Assembly: GCA_046593925.1 (NCBI GenBank)
Contig: JBKJQN010000005.1
Location: 1 to 9,600 of the forward strand
Length of the DNA: 9,600 nt
DNA from: JAYVYM01 sp046593925
Lineage (GTDB): Bacteria > Actinomycetota > Actinomycetes > Mycobacteriales > SCTD01
Direction: 5' to 3'
Shown: piece by piece, positions 1 to 5,609 of the stretch
Position numbering within the stretch: position 1 is the first letter of the stretch
Layout of the letters: every line of letters starts with the position of its first letter
Made by a program: the position numbers and the translations under genes
Notes under the pieces: generated by a model
The model's input: only the letters and a program-made list of their open reading frames with translations
Databases searched by the model: none
Told to the model about the DNA's origin: nothing

Positions 1-867
1 CTGCACGAGTTCACCACCGTGCCGGGTGTCAAGGAGGACGTCACCGACCTCATCCTGAACCTTAAGGAGCTCGTCGTCTCCTCCGAGAGCGACGAGCCGG
101 TGGTGATGTACCTGCGCAAGACCGGTGCCGGTCCGGTGACCGCTGCCGACATCGCGCCGCCCGCCGGCGTCGAGATCCACAGCCCGGACCTGCACATCGC
201 CACGCTCAACGGCAAGGGCCGGCTCGAGATCGAGCTCACCGTCGAGCGCGGTCGCGGTTATGTGTCCGCCGTACAGAACAAGCAGGCGGGTCAAGAGATC
301 GGCCGGATCCCGGTCGACTCGATCTACTCGCCGGTCCTGAAGGTGACCTACAAGGTCGAGGCGACCCGCGTCGAACAGCGCACGGACTTCGACCGGCTGG
401 TGCTCGACGTCGAGACCAAGCCCGGCATGACGCCCCGGGACGCGGTGGCCAGCGCCGGAAAGACCCTGGTCGGCCTGTTCGGCCTGGCTCAGGAGCTCAA
501 CGACGAGGCCGAGGGCATCGACATCGGGCCGTCCCCGACAGACGCCGCGCTCGCCGCCGATCTTGCCCTGCCGATCGAGGACATGGACCTCACGGTGCGG
601 TCGTACAACTGCCTCAAGCGCGAGGGCATCCACTCCGTGGGAGAGCTGGTCAGTCGTTCGGAGGCCGACCTGCTCGACATCCGCAACTTCGGCGCGAAGT
701 CCATTGACGAGGTCAAGGTCAAGCTGCACTCCATGGGCCTGGCGCTGAAGGACAGCCCGCCCGGTTTCGACCCCAGCCAGGTCGTGACGACCTTCGGTAC
801 CGACGAGTACGGCGCGTCGGTCGACGGTGACGACGACGGCAGCTACGCCGAGACCGAGCAGCTCTAA
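1..867 (+). CDS. rpoA: DNA-directed RNA polymerase subunit alpha, 5'-truncated by window edge
   Basis: This is the alpha subunit, whose N-terminal domain dimerises to scaffold beta and beta' and whose C-terminal domain contacts UP elements and activators. Frame 1 is open from base 1. The first residues, LHEFTTVPGVKEDVTDLILN, are conserved N-terminal-domain sequence, so the start and roughly the first 60 residues lie upstream. The GTG at 19 is internal and is not the start. The C-terminal domain spans about codons 190-265 from the window start and carries LTVRSYNCLKREGI. The Arg at 598-600 and Asn at 607-609 match the DNA-contacting R265 and N268 of E. coli alpha. Behind it lies an acidic tail ending AETEQL, a style usual in actinobacteria. 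It is followed by rplQ after 81 nt, the standard end of the alpha operon. Family assignment is certain; only the 5' part is missing. Confidence 0.98.
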   Translation: MHEFTTVPGVKEDVTDLILNLKELVVSSESDEPVVMYLRKTGAGPVTAADIAPPAGVEIHSPDLHIATLNGKGRLEIELTVERGRGYVSAVQNKQAGQEIGRIPVDSIYSPVLKVTYKVEATRVEQRTDFDRLVLDVETKPGMTPRDAVASAGKTLVGLFGLAQELNDEAEGIDIGPSPTDAALAADLALPIEDMDLTVRSYNCLKREGIHSVGELVSRSEADLLDIRNFGAKSIDEVKVKLHSMGLALKDSPPGFDPSQVVTTFGTDEYGASVDGDDDGSYAETEQL

Positions 868-909
868 CTTCGTCGCCCCGGGCCCCCGCAACCGCGGCGG
901 CGCCCCCAC

Positions 910-927
910 GGACCTGCGAGCAGGTCC
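910..927 (+). other. Small hairpin upstream of rplQ
   Basis: A perfect 7-bp inverted repeat (GGACCTG, loop CGAG, CAGGTCC) lies in the 81-nt rpoA-rplQ gap. It ends 11 nt before the rplQ Shine-Dalgarno GGAGA at 939-943. It has no U-tract and is short for a terminator, and rplQ is expected to be cotranscribed with rpoA. It may be a processing or translational-control element, or it may be chance in GC-rich DNA. Confidence 0.35.
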
Positions 928-948
928 CGCTCCTGATCGGAGAATGCC

Positions 949-1689
949 ATGCCCACGCCCACCAAGGGGCCCCGGATGGGGGGCAGCCCGGCGCACGAGC
1001 GGCTGATGCTGGCCAACCTGGCGACCGCGCTGTTCGAGCACGGCCGGATCACCACGACCGAGAGCAAGGCCAAGCGGCTGCGCCCGTACGCCGAGCACCT
1101 GATCACCTTCGGCAAGCGGGGTGACCTGCACGCCCGGCGCCAGGTGCTCAAGCGGCTGCGGGACAAGAGCGTCGTGCACACGCTGTTCGACGAGATCGGC
1201 CCGCGCTACGCGGACCGGCCCGGTGGCTACACGCGGATCGTCAAGCTCGGCCCGCGCAAGGGCGACAACGCCCCGATGGCCATCATCGAGCTTGTCGAGG
1301 GCCGGACACTTGCCCAGCGGGCGGTCGGCGAGGCCGAGCGCGCCCGCGGCACCCGCGTTGCCCCGGCCCGCCCCGTCACGGCCGCGACCGCAGAGTCGGC
1401 GGCCGAGCTGGCGGCCGAGAGCCCCACCGCCGCCGGCGTCGCCGAGACGGCAGCCCGAGAGTCGGCAGCCCAAGAGACGGCTGCCGACGTCCCGCCCGTC
1501 GACGACGCCGCGCTGCCCGCCGAGACGGCCGACGAGGCCCCCCTGGCCGGGCAGGTCGACGAGAGTGCGTCCGTTCCCGACGCCGACCCGGCTGCGGGTG
1601 CGGAGGCCACCACGACCGTGCCCGAGCCGGTCGAGGTCACCGACGCCACGCCGACGCCGGCCGACCCCCGCGCCGGGGACGACCAGTAG
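949..1689 (+). CDS. rplQ: 50S ribosomal protein L17 with long acidic C-terminal extension
   Basis: L17 binds 23S rRNA near the exit-tunnel side of the large subunit. The core is residues 1 to about 117. It begins MPTPTKGPRMGGSPAHERLM and includes NLATALFEHGRITTTESKAK and the GGYTRI motif that is typical of L17. The ATG at 949 has a GGAGA Shine-Dalgarno at 939-943 with 5-nt spacing. Bacterial L17 is usually about 120 residues, but this protein has 246. The extra 129 or so residues are low-complexity, rich in Ala, Glu, Asp, Pro and Thr, contain no lysine, and become strongly acidic after about residue 145. They are probably disordered. Actinobacterial L17 proteins often carry such tails, but this one is longer than the folded core. 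It is followed immediately by a strong terminator hairpin. Confidence 0.97.
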   Translation: MPTPTKGPRMGGSPAHERLMLANLATALFEHGRITTTESKAKRLRPYAEHLITFGKRGDLHARRQVLKRLRDKSVVHTLFDEIGPRYADRPGGYTRIVKLGPRKGDNAPMAIIELVEGRTLAQRAVGEAERARGTRVAPARPVTAATAESAAELAAESPTAAGVAETAARESAAQETAADVPPVDDAALPAETADEAPLAGQVDESASVPDADPAAGAEATTTVPEPVEVTDATPTPADPRAGDDQ

Positions 1690-1705
1690 CGCCCGCTAGC
1701 GCTGA

Positions 1706-1740
1706 CGAGCCCGCCCTCCCGCTCCGGGAGGGCGGGCTCG
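1706..1740 (+). terminator. Strong stem-loop terminator after rplQ
   Basis: A perfect 16-bp inverted repeat: left arm 1706-1721, CTC loop 1722-1724, right arm 1725-1740. It starts 16 nt after the rplQ stop. No T-run follows, which is usual for hairpin terminators in high-GC actinobacteria. The right arm contains GGGAGGG (1726-1732), the nearest Shine-Dalgarno-like sequence to the truA start at 1749. The hairpin could therefore both end most alpha-operon transcription and hide the truA ribosome site in read-through RNA. The fold is plain in the sequence; the termination role is inferred. Confidence 0.85.
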
Positions 1741-1748
1741 CGCCGTCT

Positions 1749-2543
1749 GTGGCCCGTCTGCGGCTGGACCTCGCGTACGACGGGACGGCGTTCTCGGGGT
1801 GGGCCGCACAGCCGGGGCTGCGTACCGTCCAGGGGCTGCTCGAGGCGGCGCTCGGCACGCTGGCCCGGACGGAGCCGCCCCGGCTGACTGTCGCCGGCCG
1901 CACCGACGCCGGGGTGCACGCCCGCGGGCAGGTCGCCCACGTCGACCCCCTCCGGGACGTGGCCGCCGACCCGTTGCTGTTGCGCCGACTGAACGGGTTG
2001 CTGCCGGCTGACGTTCAGGTGCGGCGGGTCGATGCTGCGCCCGCCGGTTTCGACGCCCGGTTCTCCGCGGTGTGGCGGCGCTATCGCTACCGGATCGCGG
2101 ACGGTGCCGCGGCCGTCGACCCGTTGCGCCGGCACGACACGTTGGCCTGGCCGCGGCCGCTCGACCTCAACCGGTTGGTCGCCGCTTCCAGTGGGCTGCT
2201 CGGTGAGCACGACTTCGCGGCGTACTGCCGGCGTCGGGAGGGCGCCACGACCGTGCGCGCGGTGCTGGGGCTGTCCTGGTCGCGAACCGACGTGCTCATG
2301 ATGGACATCACCGCCGACGCGTTCTGCCACTCGATGGTGAGATCACTGGTCGGGGCACTGATCGCAGTCGGCGAAGGACGGCGCGAGCCCGGCTGGCCCG
2401 CGGAGTTGCTGGACCGGTCTCAGCGGGCCAGCGAGGTCGTCGTCGCACCGCCGCACGGTCTGTGCCTGGAGGAGGTCGGTTACCCGCCGGACGACCAGCT
2501 CGCTGCCCGTCAGGACGTCACCCGGCGGCCCCGCGTCCGGTAG
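1749..2543 (+). CDS. truA: tRNA pseudouridine(38-40) synthase TruA
   Basis: TruA isomerises uridines 38, 39 and 40 in the anticodon stem-loop of many tRNAs to pseudouridine. The 264-residue protein starts MARLRLDLAYDGTAFSGWAA, the classic TruA N terminus. The catalytic motif GRTDAGVHARGQ contains the nucleophile Asp53. Further family blocks are RRYRYRI, LLGEHDFAAYC and FCHSMVRSLVGALI near the C terminus. Length is normal. The GTG start is the only one that preserves the complete N-terminal strand. It sits 8 nt after the terminator hairpin, with no independent Shine-Dalgarno outside that hairpin. The closest candidates are GGGAGGG in the hairpin arm, about 16 nt away, and GGCGGG (1731-1736) at 12 nt. 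Position after rplQ is standard for the family. Confidence 0.97.
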   Translation: MARLRLDLAYDGTAFSGWAAQPGLRTVQGLLEAALGTLARTEPPRLTVAGRTDAGVHARGQVAHVDPLRDVAADPLLLRRLNGLLPADVQVRRVDAAPAGFDARFSAVWRRYRYRIADGAAAVDPLRRHDTLAWPRPLDLNRLVAASSGLLGEHDFAAYCRRREGATTVRAVLGLSWSRTDVLMMDITADAFCHSMVRSLVGALIAVGEGRREPGWPAELLDRSQRASEVVVAPPHGLCLEEVGYPPDDQLAARQDVTRRPRVR

Positions 2544-2554
2544 CTGCGCGACAA

Positions 2555-2575
2555 GCGCCTTGCGCCTTGCGCTTT
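2555..2575 (+). repeat. Three tandem 7-mers (GCGCCTT, GCGCCTT, GCGCTTT)
   Basis: Just after the truA stop there are two exact copies and one one-mismatch copy of a 7-bp unit. The segment is partly complementary to GCGCAAAGGCGC at 2643-2654. It could therefore form the left side of a long-range stem across the truA to ABC-F gap. The function is unknown. Confidence 0.5.
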
Positions 2576-2582
2576 GCATGGT

Positions 2583-2643
2583 CATCCCGGTCGGCGAGCG
2601 TGCCCGGCGGCGTTGACTTTGCGAGGTGCACGCATCCCGGTCG
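2583..2643 (+). repeat. 11-bp direct repeats 50 bp apart upstream of the ABC-F gene
   Basis: CATCCCGGTCG occurs at 2583-2593 and again at 2633-2643, with start points exactly 50 bp apart. Between them lies CTTTGCG (2617-2623), which is complementary to CGCAAAG (2644-2650) with a 20-nt loop. The pair lies in the only untranslated stretch before the ABC-F gene and might be a duplicated binding site. The repeat is directly visible; a regulatory role is a guess. Confidence 0.45.
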
Positions 2644-2667
2644 CGCAAAGGCGCTCGACGGGCCCGG

Positions 2668-2680
2668 CAGACTGGCCTGT
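2668..2680 (+). promoter_or_regulatory. Possible -10 element for a leaderless ABC-F transcript
   Basis: CAGACT (2668-2673) resembles the actinobacterial TAnnnT -10 element except for its first base. It ends 7 nt before the ATG at 2681, which would place the transcript start at or next to the start codon. There is no Shine-Dalgarno immediately upstream of that ATG, which agrees with leaderless translation. I see no convincing -35 box. Confidence 0.35.
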
Positions 2681-4315
2681 ATGGGGTACGTGGACATTCA
2701 GAGCTTGTCGTACGTCCTGCCGGATGGCCGGGTGCTGTTCGACGACGTGAGCTTCCGGGTCGGCGACGGGACGAAGACCGCGCTGGTCGGCGCCAACGGC
2801 ACCGGCAAGACGACGCTCCTGGGCGTGGTCGCCGGTGACCTGGTGCCGTCCGGCGGCGGGGTGGCCCGCGACGGGGGCCTGGGGGTCATGCGGCAGTTCA
2901 TCGGGTCGGTACGCGACCACACCGAGGTGCGCGACCTGCTGCTGGACCTGTCGCCCCGGCGGGTACGCGACGCCGGTCGGGCGCTCGCGACCGCGGAGCT
3001 GGCGATGATGGAGATCGACGACGAGGCAACCCAGCTGCGGTACGCGCAGGCGCTGGTCGACTGGGGCGACGCCGGCGGGTACGACGCGGAGGTCACCTGG
3101 GACGTCTGCACGACCGCCGCGCTCGGGATGGCGTACGAGGCGTGCCAGTACCGCGGGCTGCAGACGCTGTCGGGCGGGGAGCAGAAGCGGCTGGCGCTGG
3201 AGGCGCTGCTGCGCGGGCCGGAGCAGGTGCTGCTGCTCGACGAGCCGGACAACTACCTGGACGTGCCGGGCAAGCGGTGGCTCGAGGCTGCGCTGGTCGA
3301 GTCGCCGAAGACCGTGCTGTTCGTCAGCCACGATCGCGAGCTGCTGGCCCGCACCGCCACCCGGGTCGTGACGATCGAGGCGCACGGCGCCTGGGTGCAC
3401 GGCGGCGGCTTCGATACCTACGGCGCGGCGCGCACGGCCCGCCGAGAGCGGCTCGCGGAGCTGCACAAGCGGTGGGACGAGGAGCGGGAGCGGCTGCGCC
3501 AGCTGGTGTTCACCCTGCGCCAGCAGGCTCGGATCAGCCCCGACATGGCCAGCCGGTACCACGCGATGCAGACCCGCTTCGAGAAGTTCGAGGCGGCCGG
3601 GCCGCCGCCCGAGCAGGTCGTGGACCAGAAGGTCGAGATGCGGCTGCGCGGTGGCCGGACGGGCGTCCGGGCGCTGACCTGCCAGGCCCTCGAGCTGTCC
3701 GGTCTCATGCAGCCGTTCGACCTCGAGGTGTTCTACGGCGAGCGGCTCGGGGTGCTCGGTTCCAACGGCTCGGGCAAGTCGCACTTCCTGCGGCTGCTCG
3801 CCGGCCAGCCGGTCGCGCACACCGGGGCGGCGCGGCTCGGCGCCCGGGTCGTGCCGGGCTGGTTCGCGCAGACCCACCAGCACCCCGAGCTGGTCGGCCA
3901 AGCGCTGGTCGACGTGCTGCACCGCGGCGAGACGACCGCGCAGGGCGCGCAGCGGCGCGGCCTCGAGCGGGGCGCCGCCATCGGCGTGCTGCGCCGGTAC
4001 GAGCTGCACGCACAGGCCGACCAGGCGTTCGACCGGATGAGCGGCGGCCAGCAGGCGCGGTTCCAGGTGCTGCTGCTGGAGTTGTCCGGCTGCACGATGC
4101 TGCTGCTCGACGAGCCGACCGACAACCTTGACCTGGAGTCCGCCGAGGCGCTGGAGGAGGGCCTGGCGGCCTTCGACGGGACGGTGCTCGCGGTGACGCA
4201 CGACCGGTGGTTCGCGCGCGGCTTCGACCGCTACCTGGTGTTCGGGGCCGACGGCCGGGTGTACGAAACCGCGGAGCCGGTCTGGGACGAGGGCCGGGTG
4301 GCCCGTGTCCGCTGA
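2681..4315 (+). CDS. ABC-F family ATPase (two ATPase domains, ribosome-associated type)
   Basis: This protein has two ABC ATPase domains in one chain and no membrane segment, which is the ABC-F architecture. Such proteins bind the ribosomal E site and act in translation or ribosome protection. Domain 1 has Walker A GANGTGKTT (37-45), signature LSGGEQ (163-168), Walker B LLLDEPDNYLD (184-194) and switch His217. A charged helical linker of about 70-80 residues begins near 249. Domain 2 has Walker A GSNGSGKSH (360-368), signature MSGGQQ (453-458), Walker B LLLDEPTDNLD (474-484) and His507. Both catalytic Glu residues (188, 478) are present. The usual EPTNHLD motif is altered in both domains, so this is not a canonical EttA. 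The ATG at 2681 was chosen over an in-frame GTG at 2462 because MGYVDIQSLSYVL begins the first domain, whereas the longer version runs 73 residues into truA in another frame. The exact ABC-F subgroup is not resolved. Confidence 0.93.
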   Translation: MGYVDIQSLSYVLPDGRVLFDDVSFRVGDGTKTALVGANGTGKTTLLGVVAGDLVPSGGGVARDGGLGVMRQFIGSVRDHTEVRDLLLDLSPRRVRDAGRALATAELAMMEIDDEATQLRYAQALVDWGDAGGYDAEVTWDVCTTAALGMAYEACQYRGLQTLSGGEQKRLALEALLRGPEQVLLLDEPDNYLDVPGKRWLEAALVESPKTVLFVSHDRELLARTATRVVTIEAHGAWVHGGGFDTYGAARTARRERLAELHKRWDEERERLRQLVFTLRQQARISPDMASRYHAMQTRFEKFEAAGPPPEQVVDQKVEMRLRGGRTGVRALTCQALELSGLMQPFDLEVFYGERLGVLGSNGSGKSHFLRLLAGQPVAHTGAARLGARVVPGWFAQTHQHPELVGQALVDVLHRGETTAQGAQRRGLERGAAIGVLRRYELHAQADQAFDRMSGGQQARFQVLLLELSGCTMLLLDEPTDNLDLESAEALEEGLAAFDGTVLAVTHDRWFARGFDRYLVFGADGRVYETAEPVWDEGRVARVR

Positions 4316-4520
4316 GGCCGTGCAGGTGCTGGCATGGCAGGACGATCAGGGCGTGGCCACGGCCGCCGGCTTTGTCAGGGACGGCGCCGGCCGGCTCGGG
4401 GGCGTCTACGTCACGGCGGCGTTGCGCAGTGCCGGGCGGCTGGCCCGGCTGGTCGAACCGGTCGGGGGCTGGCCGGACCCGTCGCGGGACGAGCTGACGA
4501 TGGTGCAGCCGCGGGCCTGA
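4305..4520 (+). CDS. Small protein of unknown function, coupled to the ABC-F gene
   Basis: I do not recognise this 71-codon frame. It begins GTG at 4305, overlaps the last 11 bases of the ABC-F gene, and ends at TGA 4518-4520. A weak GAGGG (4289-4293) lies 11 nt upstream of the start; a second in-frame GTG is at 4320. Support for coding is the overlapping arrangement, which suggests translational coupling, and strongly GC-biased third positions like the flanking genes. The predicted protein starts MSAEAVQVLAWQDDQGVATA. It has alternating hydrophobic stretches, two tryptophans, no cysteine, no signal peptide and no membrane helix. It could be a small partner of the ABC-F protein or an unrelated passenger. 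Without homologues I cannot exclude a non-coding open frame. Confidence 0.6.
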   Translation: MSAEAVQVLAWQDDQGVATAAGFVRDGAGRLGGVYVTAALRSAGRLARLVEPVGGWPDPSRDELTMVQPRA

Positions 4521-4541
4521 TGGTGCGGCCCGTCGATCGGG

Positions 4542-4547
4542 TATCGT
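4542..4547 (+). promoter_or_regulatory. Candidate -10 element for rplM-rpsI
   Basis: TATCGT fits the TAnnnT -10 pattern and lies 22 nt after the small gene's stop, in one of the few AT-containing spots of the window. Transcription would start near 4554 and give an untranslated leader of about 80 nt before rplM. The best -35-like match upstream (CTGATG, 4517-4522) is poor and the spacing is long, so confidence is moderate. Confidence 0.4.
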
Positions 4548-4553
4548 CATTGA

Positions 4554-4635
4554 CTGCCGCGCGGCGCGCCCTGTTGACGGGGGCCGCGGGCACCACACGA
4601 CCGATGCCCACCCCGGCCGACGAGAGCGAACCAGC
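4554..4635 (+). promoter_or_regulatory. Structured 5' leader of rplM
   Basis: This is the untranslated stretch between the candidate promoter and the rplM start. It contains CGCGGC (4560-4565), which pairs with GCCGCG (4583-4588) around a 17-nt loop with a possible nested CCC/GGG helix. Ribosomal protein operons are often autoregulated through such leaders, and L13 is the known repressor of its own operon in E. coli. Whether this leader does the same is not shown by the sequence. Confidence 0.3.
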
Positions 4636-5079
4636 GTGCCCACGTACAACCCGAAGCCGGCCGACGTCCAGCGGACGTGGCACGTCATCGACGCCACCGA
4701 CGTGGTGCTCGGGCGCCTTGCGAGCCAGACAGCCAAGCTGCTGCGCGGCAAGCACAAGCCGTACTTCGCTCCGCACCTCGACTGCGGCGACTTCGTCGTG
4801 ATCATCAACGCGGGCAAGGTCGCGATGACCGGCAACAAAGCCGCGCAGTCCCGGGTGCACCGGCACTCCGGCTACCCGGGCGGTCTGACCAGCACCTCGT
4901 ACGCGGACGTGCTCGCCACCCGGCCGGAGCGCATCGTCGAGAAGGCGATCAAGGGCATGGTCCCGCACAACAGCCTCGGCCGGCAGGTCATGAGCAAGCT
5001 GAAGGTCTACGCCGGCCCGGCGCATCCGCACCAGGCGCAGGGACCGGTGCCGTACGAGCTGACCCAGGTCGCGCAGTGA
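4636..5079 (+). CDS. rplM: 50S ribosomal protein L13
   Basis: L13 is an early-assembly protein of the large subunit that binds 23S rRNA. The 147-residue product matches the family throughout: TWHVIDATDVVLGRLASQTA near the N terminus, then GKHKPYFAPHLDCGDFVVII, NAGKVAMTGNK, HSGYPGGL, and AIKGMVPHNSLGRQVMSKLK followed by the typical VYAGPAHPHQAQ end. Length is normal. The GTG start gives the standard actinobacterial N terminus (MPTYNPKPADVQR). The ribosome site is weak (GAGAG, 4622-4626, 9 nt away). It is transcribed with rpsI downstream, the near-universal L13-S9 pair. Confidence 0.98.
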   Translation: MPTYNPKPADVQRTWHVIDATDVVLGRLASQTAKLLRGKHKPYFAPHLDCGDFVVIINAGKVAMTGNKAAQSRVHRHSGYPGGLTSTSYADVLATRPERIVEKAIKGMVPHNSLGRQVMSKLKVYAGPAHPHQAQGPVPYELTQVAQ

Positions 5080-5129
5080 GCGCCGCCCCTGCAGTGTCCG
5101 CCCCCATTGAGCAGGAGACCGCCGCGTGA
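5076..5129 (+). CDS. 17-codon mini-ORF bridging rplM and rpsI
   Basis: A short frame starts GTG at 5076, overlapping the rplM stop as GTGA (5076-5079). It ends with a TGA at 5127-5129 that overlaps the rpsI start GTG, again as GTGA (5126-5129). The peptide would be MSAAPAVSAPIEQETAA. Its composition (Ala, Pro, Glu, Thr) resembles the acidic N-terminal extension that S9 carries in many actinobacteria, but it is out of frame with rpsI by one base. Three explanations fit: a coupling peptide that carries ribosomes from rplM into rpsI, a decayed or frameshifted S9 extension, or a one-base sequence error. Expression is not shown. Confidence 0.35.
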   Translation: MSAAPAVSAPIEQETAA

Positions 5130-5524
5130 CCGCCCCCGCAGACCTCGTCCAGACCGTCGGTCGCCGCAAGGAGGCCGTCGTCCGCGTCCGGCTCATCCCG
5201 GGCACCGGGAAGTACACGCTGAACGGCCGCACGCTGGACAACTACTTCCCCAACAAGGTGCACCAGCAGCTGGTGAATGCGCCGTTCGTCACGCTGGAGA
5301 AAGCCGACCAGTACGACGTCATCGCGCGCCTGCACGGCGGTGGCATCTCCGGACAGGCCGGCGCCCTGCGGCTGGGCATCGCCCGCGCGCTCATCGAGAT
5401 CGAGATCGACGACCGGCCGGCCCTGAAGCTCGCCGGCTTCCTGACCCGAGATGCCCGCATCAAGGAGCGCAAGAAGTACGGCCTGAAGAAGGCCCGCAAG
5501 GCGCCCCAGTACTCCAAGCGCTAG
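5126..5524 (+). CDS. rpsI: 30S ribosomal protein S9
   Basis: S9 sits in the head of the small subunit, and its basic C-terminal tail reaches the P-site tRNA anticodon stem-loop. The 132-residue protein contains TVGRRKEAVVRVRLIPGTGK, the NYFPNKVHQQ block, LHGGGISGQAGALRLGIARA and the terminal KKARKAPQYSKR, with the essential final Lys-Arg. The start chosen is the GTG at 5126 with AGGAG at 5113-5117 and 8-nt spacing. An in-frame TGA at 5108-5110 bars a longer start. The N terminus is thus shorter than the extended S9 of many actinobacteria, and the missing piece may lie in the neighbouring frame just upstream. A stem-loop terminator follows. Confidence 0.98.
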   Translation: MTAPADLVQTVGRRKEAVVRVRLIPGTGKYTLNGRTLDNYFPNKVHQQLVNAPFVTLEKADQYDVIARLHGGGISGQAGALRLGIARALIEIEIDDRPALKLAGFLTRDARIKERKKYGLKKARKAPQYSKR

Positions 5525-5533
5525 CGAGCTCGA

Positions 5534-5563
5534 CGAGGCGGTCACCTGCGGGTGGCCGCCTCG
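5534..5563 (+). terminator. Stem-loop terminator after rpsI
   Basis: A 13-bp stem with one G-U wobble: left arm 5534-5546, loop TGCG 5547-5550, right arm 5551-5563. It begins 9 nt after the rpsI stop and lies well before the glmM ribosome site at 5599. No T-tract follows, as usual for this type of genome. It probably ends the rplM-rpsI transcript, perhaps with read-through to glmM. Confidence 0.8.
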
Positions 5564-5609
5564 CGGCCTGTCCGGGGCACGACCGTACGCACGAGCACGG
5601 AGGGATCAG

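Noticed and set aside
2462..2680. An in-frame upstream GTG would extend the ABC-F protein by 73 residues.
   Set aside because: The extension overlaps truA in another frame, has an arginine/proline-rich shadow composition, and precedes the clear domain start at 2681.
2582..4201. A 539-codon open frame on the minus strand opposite the ABC-F gene.
   Set aside because: Its residues (Gln, Leu, Arg, His, Val, Pro) are the antisense of GC-rich codons and show no motif; the + strand frame has a complete set of ABC motifs.
4550..4579. TTGACT (4550) and TTGACG (4574) as -35 boxes for rplM.
   Set aside because: Neither has a TAnnnT element at 16-18 nt downstream.
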